From assembly GCA_023411445.1 (NCBI GenBank), contig JAEYOT010000849.1, positions 1 to 15,593 of the forward strand: a DNA stretch of 15,593 bases, given 5' to 3'. Numbering within the stretch: the stretch's first letter is position 1; each line of letters starts with the position of its first letter. Both the position numbers and the translations under genes were made by a program. The notes under the pieces are model-generated. The model had not been told where the DNA came from. It saw only the letters and a list, made by a program, of their open reading frames with translations, and did not search any database. This document shows, piece after piece, positions 6,241 through 13,614 of the stretch. The DNA comes from Pseudomonadota bacterium. GTDB lineage: Bacteria > Myxococcota_A > Polyangia > Polyangiales > Polyangiaceae.

Positions 6241-9200
6241 ATGAACGACGAGCGATTCCGGCCTGCTCAGGCCACGATCAGCGCGCTGAGGCGCTTGATC
6301 TCCAAGGAAAAGCAGCTGCCGGCGAGCAGGTCCACGCCGCTTTCGCACTACCTGCGCGGCGGCGAGCAGCAGGGCATCAGCCCGCACTGGTTGTTCGACG
6401 CCGGCTGGTACCGAGCGCAGGTTCCGAGCATGTCGCCCAGCGAAAACGCGCTAGCTCACTACGTCAGCGCTGGCGATCGAGATGGGCTCAAGCCGCACCC
6501 TCTGTTCGACCCGACCTGGTATCGCGCGCAGCTCTCGACAGCGCTGAGCGAAACAGCACTGGCGCACTACGTTCGCGAAGGTGAGGCGGCGGGCTTGAGC
6601 CCGCACCCGCTGTTCGATCCTACTTGGTACGCCATGCAGGCGGGGACCCCGAGGCCAGCGGAGGGGCTCTTGCGACACTACCTCGTCCGGGGGGACGTCA
6701 AGGGCTTGAGCCCGCACCCGCTGTTCGATCCCGCCTGGTATCGCCGGCAGCTGGAGGGCCGCGCGCTCGAAGAGACCACGCTAGCGCACTACCTGCGTCA
6801 GGGGGACGCCACTGGCTTGAGTCCGCACCCGTTGTTCGACCCCGTTTGGTACCGCTGGCGGCACGGCTTGCCGACGGAGGAAAACGCTCTCGTCCATCTG
6901 CTACGCACCGGCTTCGACCTCACGGCGTACATCCGATACTTGCGAGACGCGAGCGGTCCCGGGCCGCTACGCGACGACCCGCTCATCATCGCGCTGCATG
7001 ACCGCCGCCGTCTCCCGCCCAAGCGTCGCAGCGAGCCTGCGACGCGGCAGCCCGACAGCGGCAATCGCCTGTTGCGCAGCCTGGCGCGCGAGCAGGACAA
7101 GCGTCGCGAGCAGGAGGCGCGACAACCGCGCGTTTTGGGCAAGCCGGCGTGGCGTCAGGCCGCCCAACAACAGCGCGCCGTGAGCCCCGGCAACACTCGC
7201 ATCATCGTCTACACCTGCTGCTTCGGAAACTACGAAGCGTTGAAGGAGCCGCTCACGACCGATCCGAGCGTGCGCTTCATCGCCTTCACGGACAACCCAG
7301 CGCTGAGCAGCAAGCATTGGGAGATCTGCGTGCTCAGCGACTTCCTAGGGGACGCGCGCCGCTCGTCGCGCCTGCCGAAGATCCTGCCGCACCTGTACCT
7401 GCCCGATCACGACGTGAGCGTGTACATCGACGCGTCGATGGAGTGGCGAGCGCCGGACGTGCACCGCATGCTGAGCGAGTGCCTGGAAGACTGCGACGTT
7501 GGCCTGTATCGACACCATCGCCGCGACTGCGTGTTCGACGAAATGGACATCTGCGCTTCGCTCGGGATCGAGCATCCCGAGGTGCTGGCGCATTACCGGA
7601 GCCATTACCAAGCGCTCGGCGTGAAGCGCAACGCTGGGCTGTTCGAGAACGGCTTCATCGTGCGTCGCAACACCGCTGCCGCCCGCGCCATGAACGAAGC
7701 CTGGTGGCATGCCTACCGCGGACAGCGCGACCAGCTGGCGTTGTCATCGGCGTTAGTCGTAAGCGGGACTGAGGTCAACGCCATCAAGTACGGCAAGCAG
7801 ATGCGCCTGAATGAGTACGTCAACTTCTGGAAGCACGAGCGACCCAGCCTGCCACTCAAGGAACCCAAGCTGTACGTCTTCATCGCCTACGCGCCCCCGA
7901 GCTACGCGCAGGATCTGGGCCGGGCCTACAACGACTACATGGAGCTCATCGAGGAGGACGCGTTTGCGCTGTTTCTCGATCACGACGCCATGTTCTGCTC
8001 GCCTGACTGGTTCAAGATGGTACAGAAGCTCGTCACCGGCTACGAAGGTGTCGAGTGCTTGGTGGTGGGGCGGACCAATCGCATCGGCAATCCGTACCAG
8101 CGAGTTGGTGTGCTGATGGACGAGCATCGCTCGTCCGCTCATGAACAGCTCGCCGCCTACTTGAACGAGGCTCAGCGGGACTGGGTAGCGAACGTCGCGT
8201 CGCTCGACTCCACCTCGGGCGTGATCATGATGCTGAGCAAGCGGACCTGGCGAAAGGTGCCGTTTTCGAGCGGCTTCCTCAAAGTCGACAATCGCATGCA
8301 CATCGCGTTTCGCGAGTCAGGTCGACCCGTGCTCATGCCGGCCAGCTTGTACGCGTACCACTTCTATCGCGCCGACGGTGATCAGTCGCACGCAGTCTTG
8401 CTGGATGACGTGACCGCCCCCAGCGTCGCGCCGCCGCCGCCGACTCCTGAGGATTCGCACCCGCACGTGCTGAAGAACTTCGTCATCGACGAGGCCGCGG
8501 GGCTGGACTTGGCGCACTACGCTCACCTGCTGCGGGACGGTGAGTGGGCAGTGTTCCTGCGCGCAGACGCGATGTTCTGTGACAAGACGTGGTACCCCCG
8601 AGCGTTCGGGAGGCTACAGGACCTCGCTCCCGATCAAGTCGTCCTGTTTGGTAACAACCTGGTCGACGCCGAATCTCCCAGCAGTGACGACGTCATGGAG
8701 CATCGCGCTTACGCGGCGACTCGCGTCGGCTCGACTGAGCTGTCCGTAATCGACCGCGCGCTCACCGAAGACGACGTGGTGGCGTTCCTGGCGTCCAAAG
8801 CCACAATCGATGCGCTGGTCGCGAGCGGTGGGCGGAGCCTGGAGCAGCTCATTGCTCGCTGCAATGGGGGAACCAACCGGGCGTTGTTCGACGCGAGCAC
8901 GCACGTGTTCTGTCGCTCTATGCCGCGCTCCGGGCGGCAGCTTTTGCGTGAGGCGCCGCCCAGCTTGGATTTGCCGCGCGCGTTCGCTGCCCAGCGTCGC
9001 GTCGGTATCCTGACGCTCGGGTTCTGGCCTGCCCAGGCCGGGATGGAGCTGATGATCCACAACTTGGCCACGCACCTCACCCTCGCCGGGGACTTGGTCA
9101 CGCTCTACGCTCCGAAGCCCGACAAGCCGTTCGAAGAGATCCGGCACAACTACTTGCTCAAGCGCTTCCGGAGCGAACGCCACTTCTTCGAGATGTTCCG

Positions 9201-10173
9201 GCGCCAGCACGCGGTCTTGCCCTTCGATGTCCTGCTCGTTCAAGGCGGGCTCGAAGCGGCGTCGATGGCGCTCGCGTTGAAGGATGAGTTCGGAATTGCG
9301 GTGGTGCTGCGCACGCACGGCGAGGACATCCAGGTGGACGACGGTACCAAGTATGGCTACCGACGTGACGCCGTGAAACGCGCCGTGATCGACAGCAACA
9401 TTCGTCGCGTGGATCGCAACGTGGTGATCGGAGAGCACATCGCGCCGCTCGTGAAGGCGATCGCGCCAGACACGATCGTCCACACGATCCACAACGGCGT
9501 CGACATCGACAGGTTCCGCCCACAACAGAGCCGCTACCTCCACGACCGTCTCGGATTGGCTGACGACCGTTTGGTGTTGCTCACCGTCGGGCGCAACGTG
9601 AAGAAGAAGGCCTTCCACTTGGCCGTTCATGCCCTGAAATCGGTGCTCGAGCGCGTGCCCCAAGCCGTGCTGGTTCACGCCGGACGCCAGGGAAACGGCG
9701 AGAACTTGACGGAAGTCGCCCGGTCTCTGGGCGTAGAGAGCGCGTTCTATGCGCTGGGCGAGGTCAATTACTTCGACACGCCCTTGATCTACGCAGGCGC
9801 AGACTTGTTCGTGTTCCCGTCGAAGGTGGAGACTTTCGGCAACGTGACCGTGGAGGCGCTCAGCTCGGGACTACCTTGTGTCGAGTTCGACTATGAAGTG
9901 AACCGTCACAAGATCGACTCGGGCGTCAACGGCTACGTCGTTCCCTTCGGCGAGGTCGAGCAGCTAGCCGACCGCATCGTGGAGTTGCTCCTGGATCCTG
10001 AGCGCAGGCAGAGGTTTTCGCAGGCGGCGCGAGCTAAGGCGGTGGACGTGTTTGCGTGGCAGCGCGTGGCACAGAACTATCGCGACGTTTTTCAGCAATT
10101 CCGTGCGGTTACGACGCCGCGACCTCGGCCGAGCAGTGGCCACGGCTGGTCACCGTTGTTGAGCGTGACTTGA
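6241..10173 (+). CDS. Multidomain glycosyltransferase with LFDxxWY repeats, DUF616-like, duplicated GT-A-like and GT4 domains
   Basis: A 1310-residue cytoplasmic protein, probably the main glycan-building enzyme of the locus. Domains in order: five repeats of 36-37 residues with PHPLFDPxWYR motifs (LFD at 51, 88, 124, 161, 198); an Arg/Gln-rich linker (about 250-315); a DUF616/TOD1-MUCI70-like glycosyltransferase domain (about 318-540; VYTCCFGNYEALKEP, FIAFTDN, RLPKILPHLYLP, YIDAS); a GT-A-like domain (about 543-712) with DHD at 580-582 as DxD; a shorter second copy (about 741-895) in which DHD is replaced by RAD (774-776); and a GT4 domain (about 917-1290) with NGVDIDRFRP and the EX7E pair E1197/E1205 (ETFGNVTVE). 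The ATG at 6241 has a G-rich site (6228-6232) before it; a GTG at 6223 is an alternative. Linkages and sugars cannot be predicted. Confidence 0.88.
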   Translation: MNDERFRPAQATISALRRLISKEKQLPASRSTPLSHYLRGGEQQGISPHWLFDAGWYRAQVPSMSPSENALAHYVSAGDRDGLKPHPLFDPTWYRAQLSTALSETALAHYVREGEAAGLSPHPLFDPTWYAMQAGTPRPAEGLLRHYLVRGDVKGLSPHPLFDPAWYRRQLEGRALEETTLAHYLRQGDATGLSPHPLFDPVWYRWRHGLPTEENALVHLLRTGFDLTAYIRYLRDASGPGPLRDDPLIIALHDRRRLPPKRRSEPATRQPDSGNRLLRSLAREQDKRREQEARQPRVLGKPAWRQAAQQQRAVSPGNTRIIVYTCCFGNYEALKEPLTTDPSVRFIAFTDNPALSSKHWEICVLSDFLGDARRSSRLPKILPHLYLPDHDVSVYIDASMEWRAPDVHRMLSECLEDCDVGLYRHHRRDCVFDEMDICASLGIEHPEVLAHYRSHYQALGVKRNAGLFENGFIVRRNTAAARAMNEAWWHAYRGQRDQLALSSALVVSGTEVNAIKYGKQMRLNEYVNFWKHERPSLPLKEPKLYVFIAYAPPSYAQDLGRAYNDYMELIEEDAFALFLDHDAMFCSPDWFKMVQKLVTGYEGVECLVVGRTNRIGNPYQRVGVLMDEHRSSAHEQLAAYLNEAQRDWVANVASLDSTSGVIMMLSKRTWRKVPFSSGFLKVDNRMHIAFRESGRPVLMPASLYAYHFYRADGDQSHAVLLDDVTAPSVAPPPPTPEDSHPHVLKNFVIDEAAGLDLAHYAHLLRDGEWAVFLRADAMFCDKTWYPRAFGRLQDLAPDQVVLFGNNLVDAESPSSDDVMEHRAYAATRVGSTELSVIDRALTEDDVVAFLASKATIDALVASGGRSLEQLIARCNGGTNRALFDASTHVFCRSMPRSGRQLLREAPPSLDLPRAFAAQRRVGILTLGFWPAQAGMELMIHNLATHLTLAGDLVTLYAPKPDKPFEEIRHNYLLKRFRSERHFFEMFRRQHAVLPFDVLLVQGGLEAASMALALKDEFGIAVVLRTHGEDIQVDDGTKYGYRRDAVKRAVIDSNIRRVDRNVVIGEHIAPLVKAIAPDTIVHTIHNGVDIDRFRPQQSRYLHDRLGLADDRLVLLTVGRNVKKKAFHLAVHALKSVLERVPQAVLVHAGRQGNGENLTEVARSLGVESAFYALGEVNYFDTPLIYAGADLFVFPSKVETFGNVTVEALSSGLPCVEFDYEVNRHKIDSGVNGYVVPFGEVEQLADRIVELLLDPERRQRFSQAARAKAVDVFAWQRVAQNYRDVFQQFRAVTTPRPRPSSGHGWSPLLSVT
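6346..6855 (+). repeat. Five LFDxxWY repeats in the large glycosyltransferase gene
   Basis: Five units of about 110 bp encode a 36-37-residue motif: L-x-HY-(L/V)-x-x-G-(D/E)-x-x-GL-x-PHPLFDPxWYR. The first unit is variant (PHWLFDAGWY). At DNA level a 30-bp stretch is identical at 6591-6620 and 6702-6731, which indicates recent duplication or conversion. The same motif ends the protein encoded on the opposite strand at 11279-12514. Confidence 0.9.
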
Positions 10174-10183
10174 AATTTCACGC
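10163..10183 (+). other. Hairpin over the stop codon of the large glycosyltransferase gene
   Basis: GCGTGA (10163-10168) can pair with TCACGC (10178-10183) around a 9-base loop that holds the TGA stop; the loop side also forms a 10-bp palindrome, TGAAATTTCA (10171-10180). No T-run follows, so a classical terminator is not supported. The rest of the 148-bp gap to the next gene shows only the AGGGA ribosome site (10307-10311). Confidence 0.25.
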
Positions 10184-10321
10184 GATCGTGAGCGATTGAA
10201 CAGCCCCGAGGCCAGTGTGCTCCGTCCCCGTTGTGCTCGGGCACGCTCGACTGCATCATGACGCTGGCCAAGTCAACCCGGTGCGTCTCCCGGTGACGCT
10301 CAGCGCAGGGAAAGATGGGTC

Positions 10322-11044
10322 ATGGTTGCAGTGTACTTCTCGGGACGTGATCAGCTAAGCGAGCTTGCGACGCCCGGGATGATCACACCGGAGGAGGAGC
10401 GACTCTACTATCACCTGGCCCGCTCCTACTGGGATCCTCAGCTCACCTATCTTGAAGTCGGGACCTGGCTCGGTCGCTCGACGACCCGCATTTGCCAGGG
10501 GTTGGAGAGCGCAGCGCCGCAGAGCTGGCGCTTGTTTTGCTACGACGCGTTCGTTTGGCGCGCCGACCACATGCCGAAGGCGGCGCGGCAGGGCATGCCT
10601 CCCGAGGTCGCTCGCCTGAGGGAGGGCGACAGCTTCCGCGAGGCGTTCTTGAGCTTGATGGGAAGCTTCGGCGACCGCATCACCACCGTTCAGGGCATGG
10701 TGCAAGATGCGCCCTTGCTATTGGCGGAGGCGCTCCCGGCGCGCGCCAAGTTGGGAGTGCTGTTCGTGGATGCGTCCAAGGGTTGGGAGAACGCGCAGTT
10801 GTTGCGAGCGGTGGCGCCCCACCTGACCACCGATACGCGCATCGTGTTTCAAGACTTCTTCATCAACTCGGCGATCACCCTGCAGGCCTTGCTCATGTGG
10901 CTACCGTTGGAGGCGGAGCTGGTGGTGAGCGACGGGGGCAGCATCGTCTTTCGGGTGGCACAGGAGATCCCCCCGAATCACGCGCTATTTTCAGAAGGAC
11001 AGCTTCAAGAAGATCGAGGAAAAGGCGATCAGGAGGGCGTGTGA
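10322..11044 (+). CDS. Class I SAM-dependent methyltransferase, C-terminus out of frame
   Basis: A methyltransferase-like protein of 240 residues as read. Motif I is YLEVGTWLGRST at 43-54, an acidic residue follows in CYDAF (73-77), and a later strand has GVLFVDASKGWEN (145-157), in the place of the LFIDGDHxY motif of Methyltransf_24 relatives. AGGGA lies 10 bases before the ATG. Up to about codon 216 the codons end mostly in G/C; after about 10990 they end mostly in A/T until the TGA at 11042-11044, while the frame one base on has G/C-ending codons and continues to 11312. So residues after about 216-223 (ending DQEGV) are probably an artefact of a one-base insertion, and the intact product would be about 329 residues. 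It may methylate the capsule glycan (inference from context). Confidence 0.65.
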   Translation: MVAVYFSGRDQLSELATPGMITPEEERLYYHLARSYWDPQLTYLEVGTWLGRSTTRICQGLESAAPQSWRLFCYDAFVWRADHMPKAARQGMPPEVARLREGDSFREAFLSLMGSFGDRITTVQGMVQDAPLLLAEALPARAKLGVLFVDASKGWENAQLLRAVAPHLTTDTRIVFQDFFINSAITLQALLMWLPLEAELVVSDGGSIVFRVAQEIPPNHALFSEGQLQEDRGKGDQEGV

Positions 11045-11312
11045 GCGCTTGCGCGAGGTCGTGCCATCGCCGAAGTACGAGGACGCAGGCATGGCGTTGA
11101 CGCTGCCCGCGCTGCTCTGGCGCCGGGGCTACCACGAACAGGCCAACCAGGCTGCTGAGAGCCTCGCGTTATCGACCGAGCAATGCCGTGTCATCAGCCG
11201 TCGTCTCGAGCAGCGGGCGGCGATCAACATCCCGCCGATCGTGGCTCGACTCAAGCGCGGCCTAGGGCTCGAGCAAGCTCAGAGCGACTTGCCGCCCAGC
11301 CCCTCGGCGTAG
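10975..11312 (+). pseudogene. Displaced C-terminal part of the second methyltransferase gene (frameshift)
   Basis: From about 10975-10992 on, the frame starting at positions divisible by three encodes a sensible continuation: FQKDSFKKIEEKAIRRA, then CERLREVVPSPKYEDAGM and so on to a stop ending at 11312. This frame keeps G/C-ending codons, has no start with a ribosome site, and joins the upstream gene if one base is removed from either the C6 run at 10969-10974 or the T4 run at 10988-10991. A TTG at 11049 could open an 87-residue reading frame, but an independent gene is unlikely. The tail overlaps the end of the opposite-strand gene by 34 bp (11279-11312). Confidence 0.7.
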
Positions 11313-12514
11313 CGCTTCGAGTCGAACAGCGGGTGCGGGCTCAGCCCTTGCGCGGCGCCCACGCGCACGTAGTGGTCCAGCGGGGTCTGTCCCTTGGGCA
11401 AGGGACGACCTAGCTGGGCCAGGTACCAGCGGGTATCGAACAGGGGGTGGGGATCCAGCCCTTGCGCGGCTCCGATGCGGACGTAGTGCTGGAGCGGCGT
11501 CTCGCCGTTCGCTAAGGGCGCGCGCAGTTGGGAGAGGTACCACGAAGGGTCGAAGAGGTGATGGTCCTCCTCGGCCGCGGGGCGCTCGACAGGGGATGCA
11601 GTGCCAAGCCATCCGCTCAGCGCCGTCGCACCGCGCGTGTTCCCGCTGGTCAGCAGCTTGAACCACTTGGAGTCCTGCACGAACGCTGCGGGGTCGCGCC
11701 GCAGCTTGCGAAGCTTGCGCCGAATGCGGAGCCCGCCTGGGCGCACAGGCGCCCGATCGCGCGCCAGCAGCAGCCAGTGCTTCGTGCCCCATTGCGTGAC
11801 CCACGACTCGTCCAACAGCTGGGCGACCAGGCCATCCCAGAAGGCTCCATCGCCGACGAGCGTCTCCGGGACGAGGCGAGCGAGCCGCCGATTGGCGAGC
11901 TCGGCCGGGACGCCTTCGCCCGCTGCCGGCTCGAAGTAGGGCGCGCCCACTCGCTGTGCGTCCCAAGCCAGGGGCCCGTTGGGCGCGACGACCGCGTCGA
12001 CCCGACCGAGCAGAGACGCGAGCACCTTGCCGCTGGGCCACCAGTACACCGCCTGCCGATGCCGCGCGGCTTGTCGAGGGCGGAGCAGGTGCAGCTGCGG
12101 ATTACTCAAGCCTGTAGCGTGCTCCAAGTCAGTCGACTCCACCCGCAGCCCAGGCGCCACCAGCACCCACGGCCGTTCACGGTCGGGCGTGCCGTAGAAA
12201 GAGCGTCGCGTTAAGAGCTCGCCCGGGCTCTGCCAATCGGCGCTGGAGCGGCCTTCGAACCAGATGGCGCGCGTGAGACCGATGGAGCGGTGCGTCGGCT
12301 CGGCCAAGCTGTCGCCGCCCCACAGCACGCTGATCAAGGGGCGAACCATCGAGCCGGGCTCGAGGCGCAGCACGTCCGCCGACGGCGCCGTCTCCGGCCT
12401 GCGAACGAAGCGCACGCTGCAAGAGAGCCTCGAATCTCGCAGCAGAAAGCTGGCGGCCTTGACGATGGGCGGGCTCATACCCCCAAGCTCCAGGATCAAG
12501 CGCCGTCGTTTCAC
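11279..12514 (-). CDS. Capsule-biosynthesis protein of unknown function with C-terminal LFDxxWY repeats
   Basis: A 411-residue protein. I do not recognise residues 1-255; they start with a hydrophobic strand (RRRLILELGG) and contain VLWGGDS, RAIWFEGRSS, YWWPSGK and DAVVAPNG, which looks like a Rossmann-type, possibly glycosyltransferase-related fold (inference). A basic segment RRKLRKLRRDPAAFVQDSKW (265-284) resembles the K/R-rich helices found in capsule polymerases. The C-terminus (317-402) has three LFD repeats (LFD at 320, 358, 396), the last one degenerate (SKRY instead of xxWY). Start is the GTG at 12514, which overlaps the stop of the upstream glycosyltransferase as GTGA with GGGTGG before it; the frame is open to 12598 but this only mirrors the neighbour. 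It is coupled to that transferase and probably acts in the same glycan assembly step. Confidence 0.7.
   Translation of the reverse strand: MKRRRLILELGGMSPPIVKAASFLLRDSRLSCSVRFVRRPETAPSADVLRLEPGSMVRPLISVLWGGDSLAEPTHRSIGLTRAIWFEGRSSADWQSPGELLTRRSFYGTPDRERPWVLVAPGLRVESTDLEHATGLSNPQLHLLRPRQAARHRQAVYWWPSGKVLASLLGRVDAVVAPNGPLAWDAQRVGAPYFEPAAGEGVPAELANRRLARLVPETLVGDGAFWDGLVAQLLDESWVTQWGTKHWLLLARDRAPVRPGGLRIRRKLRKLRRDPAAFVQDSKWFKLLTSGNTRGATALSGWLGTASPVERPAAEEDHHLFDPSWYLSQLRAPLANGETPLQHYVRIGAAQGLDPHPLFDTRWYLAQLGRPLPKGQTPLDHYVRVGAAQGLSPHPLFDSKRYAEGLGGKSL
11309..11566 (-). repeat. Three LFDxxWY repeats at the 3' end of the opposite-strand gene
   Basis: Three units with 38-residue spacing (LFD at residues 320, 358 and 396) and the linking motif TPL-(Q/D)-HYVR-x-GAAQGL-x-PHPLFD. 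A 22-bp stretch (11322-11343) is a perfect inverted copy of 6596-6617 and 6707-6728 in the large glycosyltransferase gene. Confidence 0.88.
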
Positions 12515-13611
12515 GACGCCACCCGCGGGCTCGTCGCCGCCAGCCAGGAGTCCAGGTGCGCGCTGGCCATGCCATGCGACATCACATGACGAAAGCAACC
12601 GTCAGCCACCGCGCTTCGCGTCGCGGGGTCGAGTAGTCGCTCCAGGCCGCTCAGCCACTCATCCGGCGTTTGACAGAGGACGACGGGGGCGCCCAGCTCC
12701 TGGTGGCGCCGCACGTCATCGTTGGGGGACGCCAAAGTGGGACAATCGAAGGCTCCGGCCTCCAGGAGCTTGAGAGCCGACTTGCACTCGGTAAACTCCG
12801 AGGGTGCCAGCGGCGCGAGGTTGACCCAGCTGGACCTGAGCAGCCGCGGCAACTGATCGTAGTCCATGCTCGGAAGCCGACGCACCCGTTGCGCGGGCAG
12901 CGCCGTGACATCCACGTTGAGATGACCCACCAGATCCAGACGCACGTGCTGATGTCGCTGCATGAATCGGCTCAAGGGTGCAATTATACCTGAAAAGTCG
13001 CGATCATGGCTTGGAGAACCGCTGAAGTAGCGGATGGTGGGCGCGTCGTCCCACTTGAAAGCGGGGTAAAGAGCGCGGCCTTGCTGCACCCAAGCGTCCG
13101 ACAAACCGTTTGGCACCAAGGTGATCCGGGCGGTGGGCGCCAGCACCTTGAGGCGGTCTCTTAATGCTCGCGTCGAGACGATGAACTGATCGAAGACGCG
13201 GAGCCCCGCGCCGTAGTGAGCGAGGCGCTGCAGGCCGTCACTCAGCGTTCCGGAGCCGAGCACGGATGCAGGGAGCCCACTGACGTTACCGGCGAAGAGC
13301 AGGTCGTCGTAGTCGGCGATCAAGCGGATGCCTGCGCGCCGTAGCAGAGCCAGCTCTCGCTCCAAGCTGGGGGTGACGAATGGCCGTACGCAAACGACCG
13401 TGTGCACTCTGCGCGTCAAGGCGGACGGGAAATGCTCGTCGATCACCACGTCCGCCCCGCGCGTCAGCTCGCTGAAATGGCCGATCCGGTAGCGGCAGGA
13501 AGCGAGGGCGCGCGCCTGCTGCACCGACTGGTACCAGAAGCAAACGCCGCGCGCGGACGGACGGGGTGCCGGCGTGTGTTGAAGGACCGGCGATGTCTCG
13601 AGCGTGCTCAT
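12511..13611 (-). CDS. GT4-like glycosyltransferase
   Basis: A 366-residue cytoplasmic glycosyltransferase of the GT-B type. The N-terminal half has RYRIGHFSELT (41-51) and IADYDDLLFAG (98-108), the latter a D-rich motif common in capsule and O-antigen GT4-like enzymes. The C-terminal half has VPNGL (166-170), YFSGSPSHDRDF (195-206) as nucleotide-sugar loop, LVGH (227-230), and the CKSALKLLEAGAF stretch (276-288) that corresponds to the donor-binding E-region, although the classical EX7E spacing is not exact. It starts at ATG 13611, three bases after the kdsA stop (TGA-AGG-ATG), and its stop overlaps the next gene's GTG, so kdsA, this gene and the repeat protein form one unit. Sugar and linkage are unknown. 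Confidence 0.85.
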   Translation of the reverse strand: MSTLETSPVLQHTPAPRPSARGVCFWYQSVQQARALASCRYRIGHFSELTRGADVVIDEHFPSALTRRVHTVVCVRPFVTPSLERELALLRRAGIRLIADYDDLLFAGNVSGLPASVLGSGTLSDGLQRLAHYGAGLRVFDQFIVSTRALRDRLKVLAPTARITLVPNGLSDAWVQQGRALYPAFKWDDAPTIRYFSGSPSHDRDFSGIIAPLSRFMQRHQHVRLDLVGHLNVDVTALPAQRVRRLPSMDYDQLPRLLRSSWVNLAPLAPSEFTECKSALKLLEAGAFDCPTLASPNDDVRRHQELGAPVVLCQTPDEWLSGLERLLDPATRSAVADGCFRHVMSHGMASAHLDSWLAATSPRVAS

Positions 13612-13614
13612 CCT

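Noticed and set aside
6346..6855. CRISPR-like array
   Set aside because: The repeated unit is coding, in frame, and about 110 bp with degenerate similarity; no unique spacers or cas genes.
8614..9678. Minus-strand open frame of 354 codons within the large glycosyltransferase
   Set aside because: Antisense shadow; the plus strand carries DUF616, GT-A and GT4 motifs throughout.
10163..10191. Rho-independent terminator after the large glycosyltransferase
   Set aside because: Short stem, stop codon in the loop and no T-run; kept only as a low-confidence hairpin.
11049..11312. Independent 87-residue gene starting at TTG
   Set aside because: No ribosome site of its own, and the same frame continues upstream as sensible protein, so it is the shifted tail of the methyltransferase gene.
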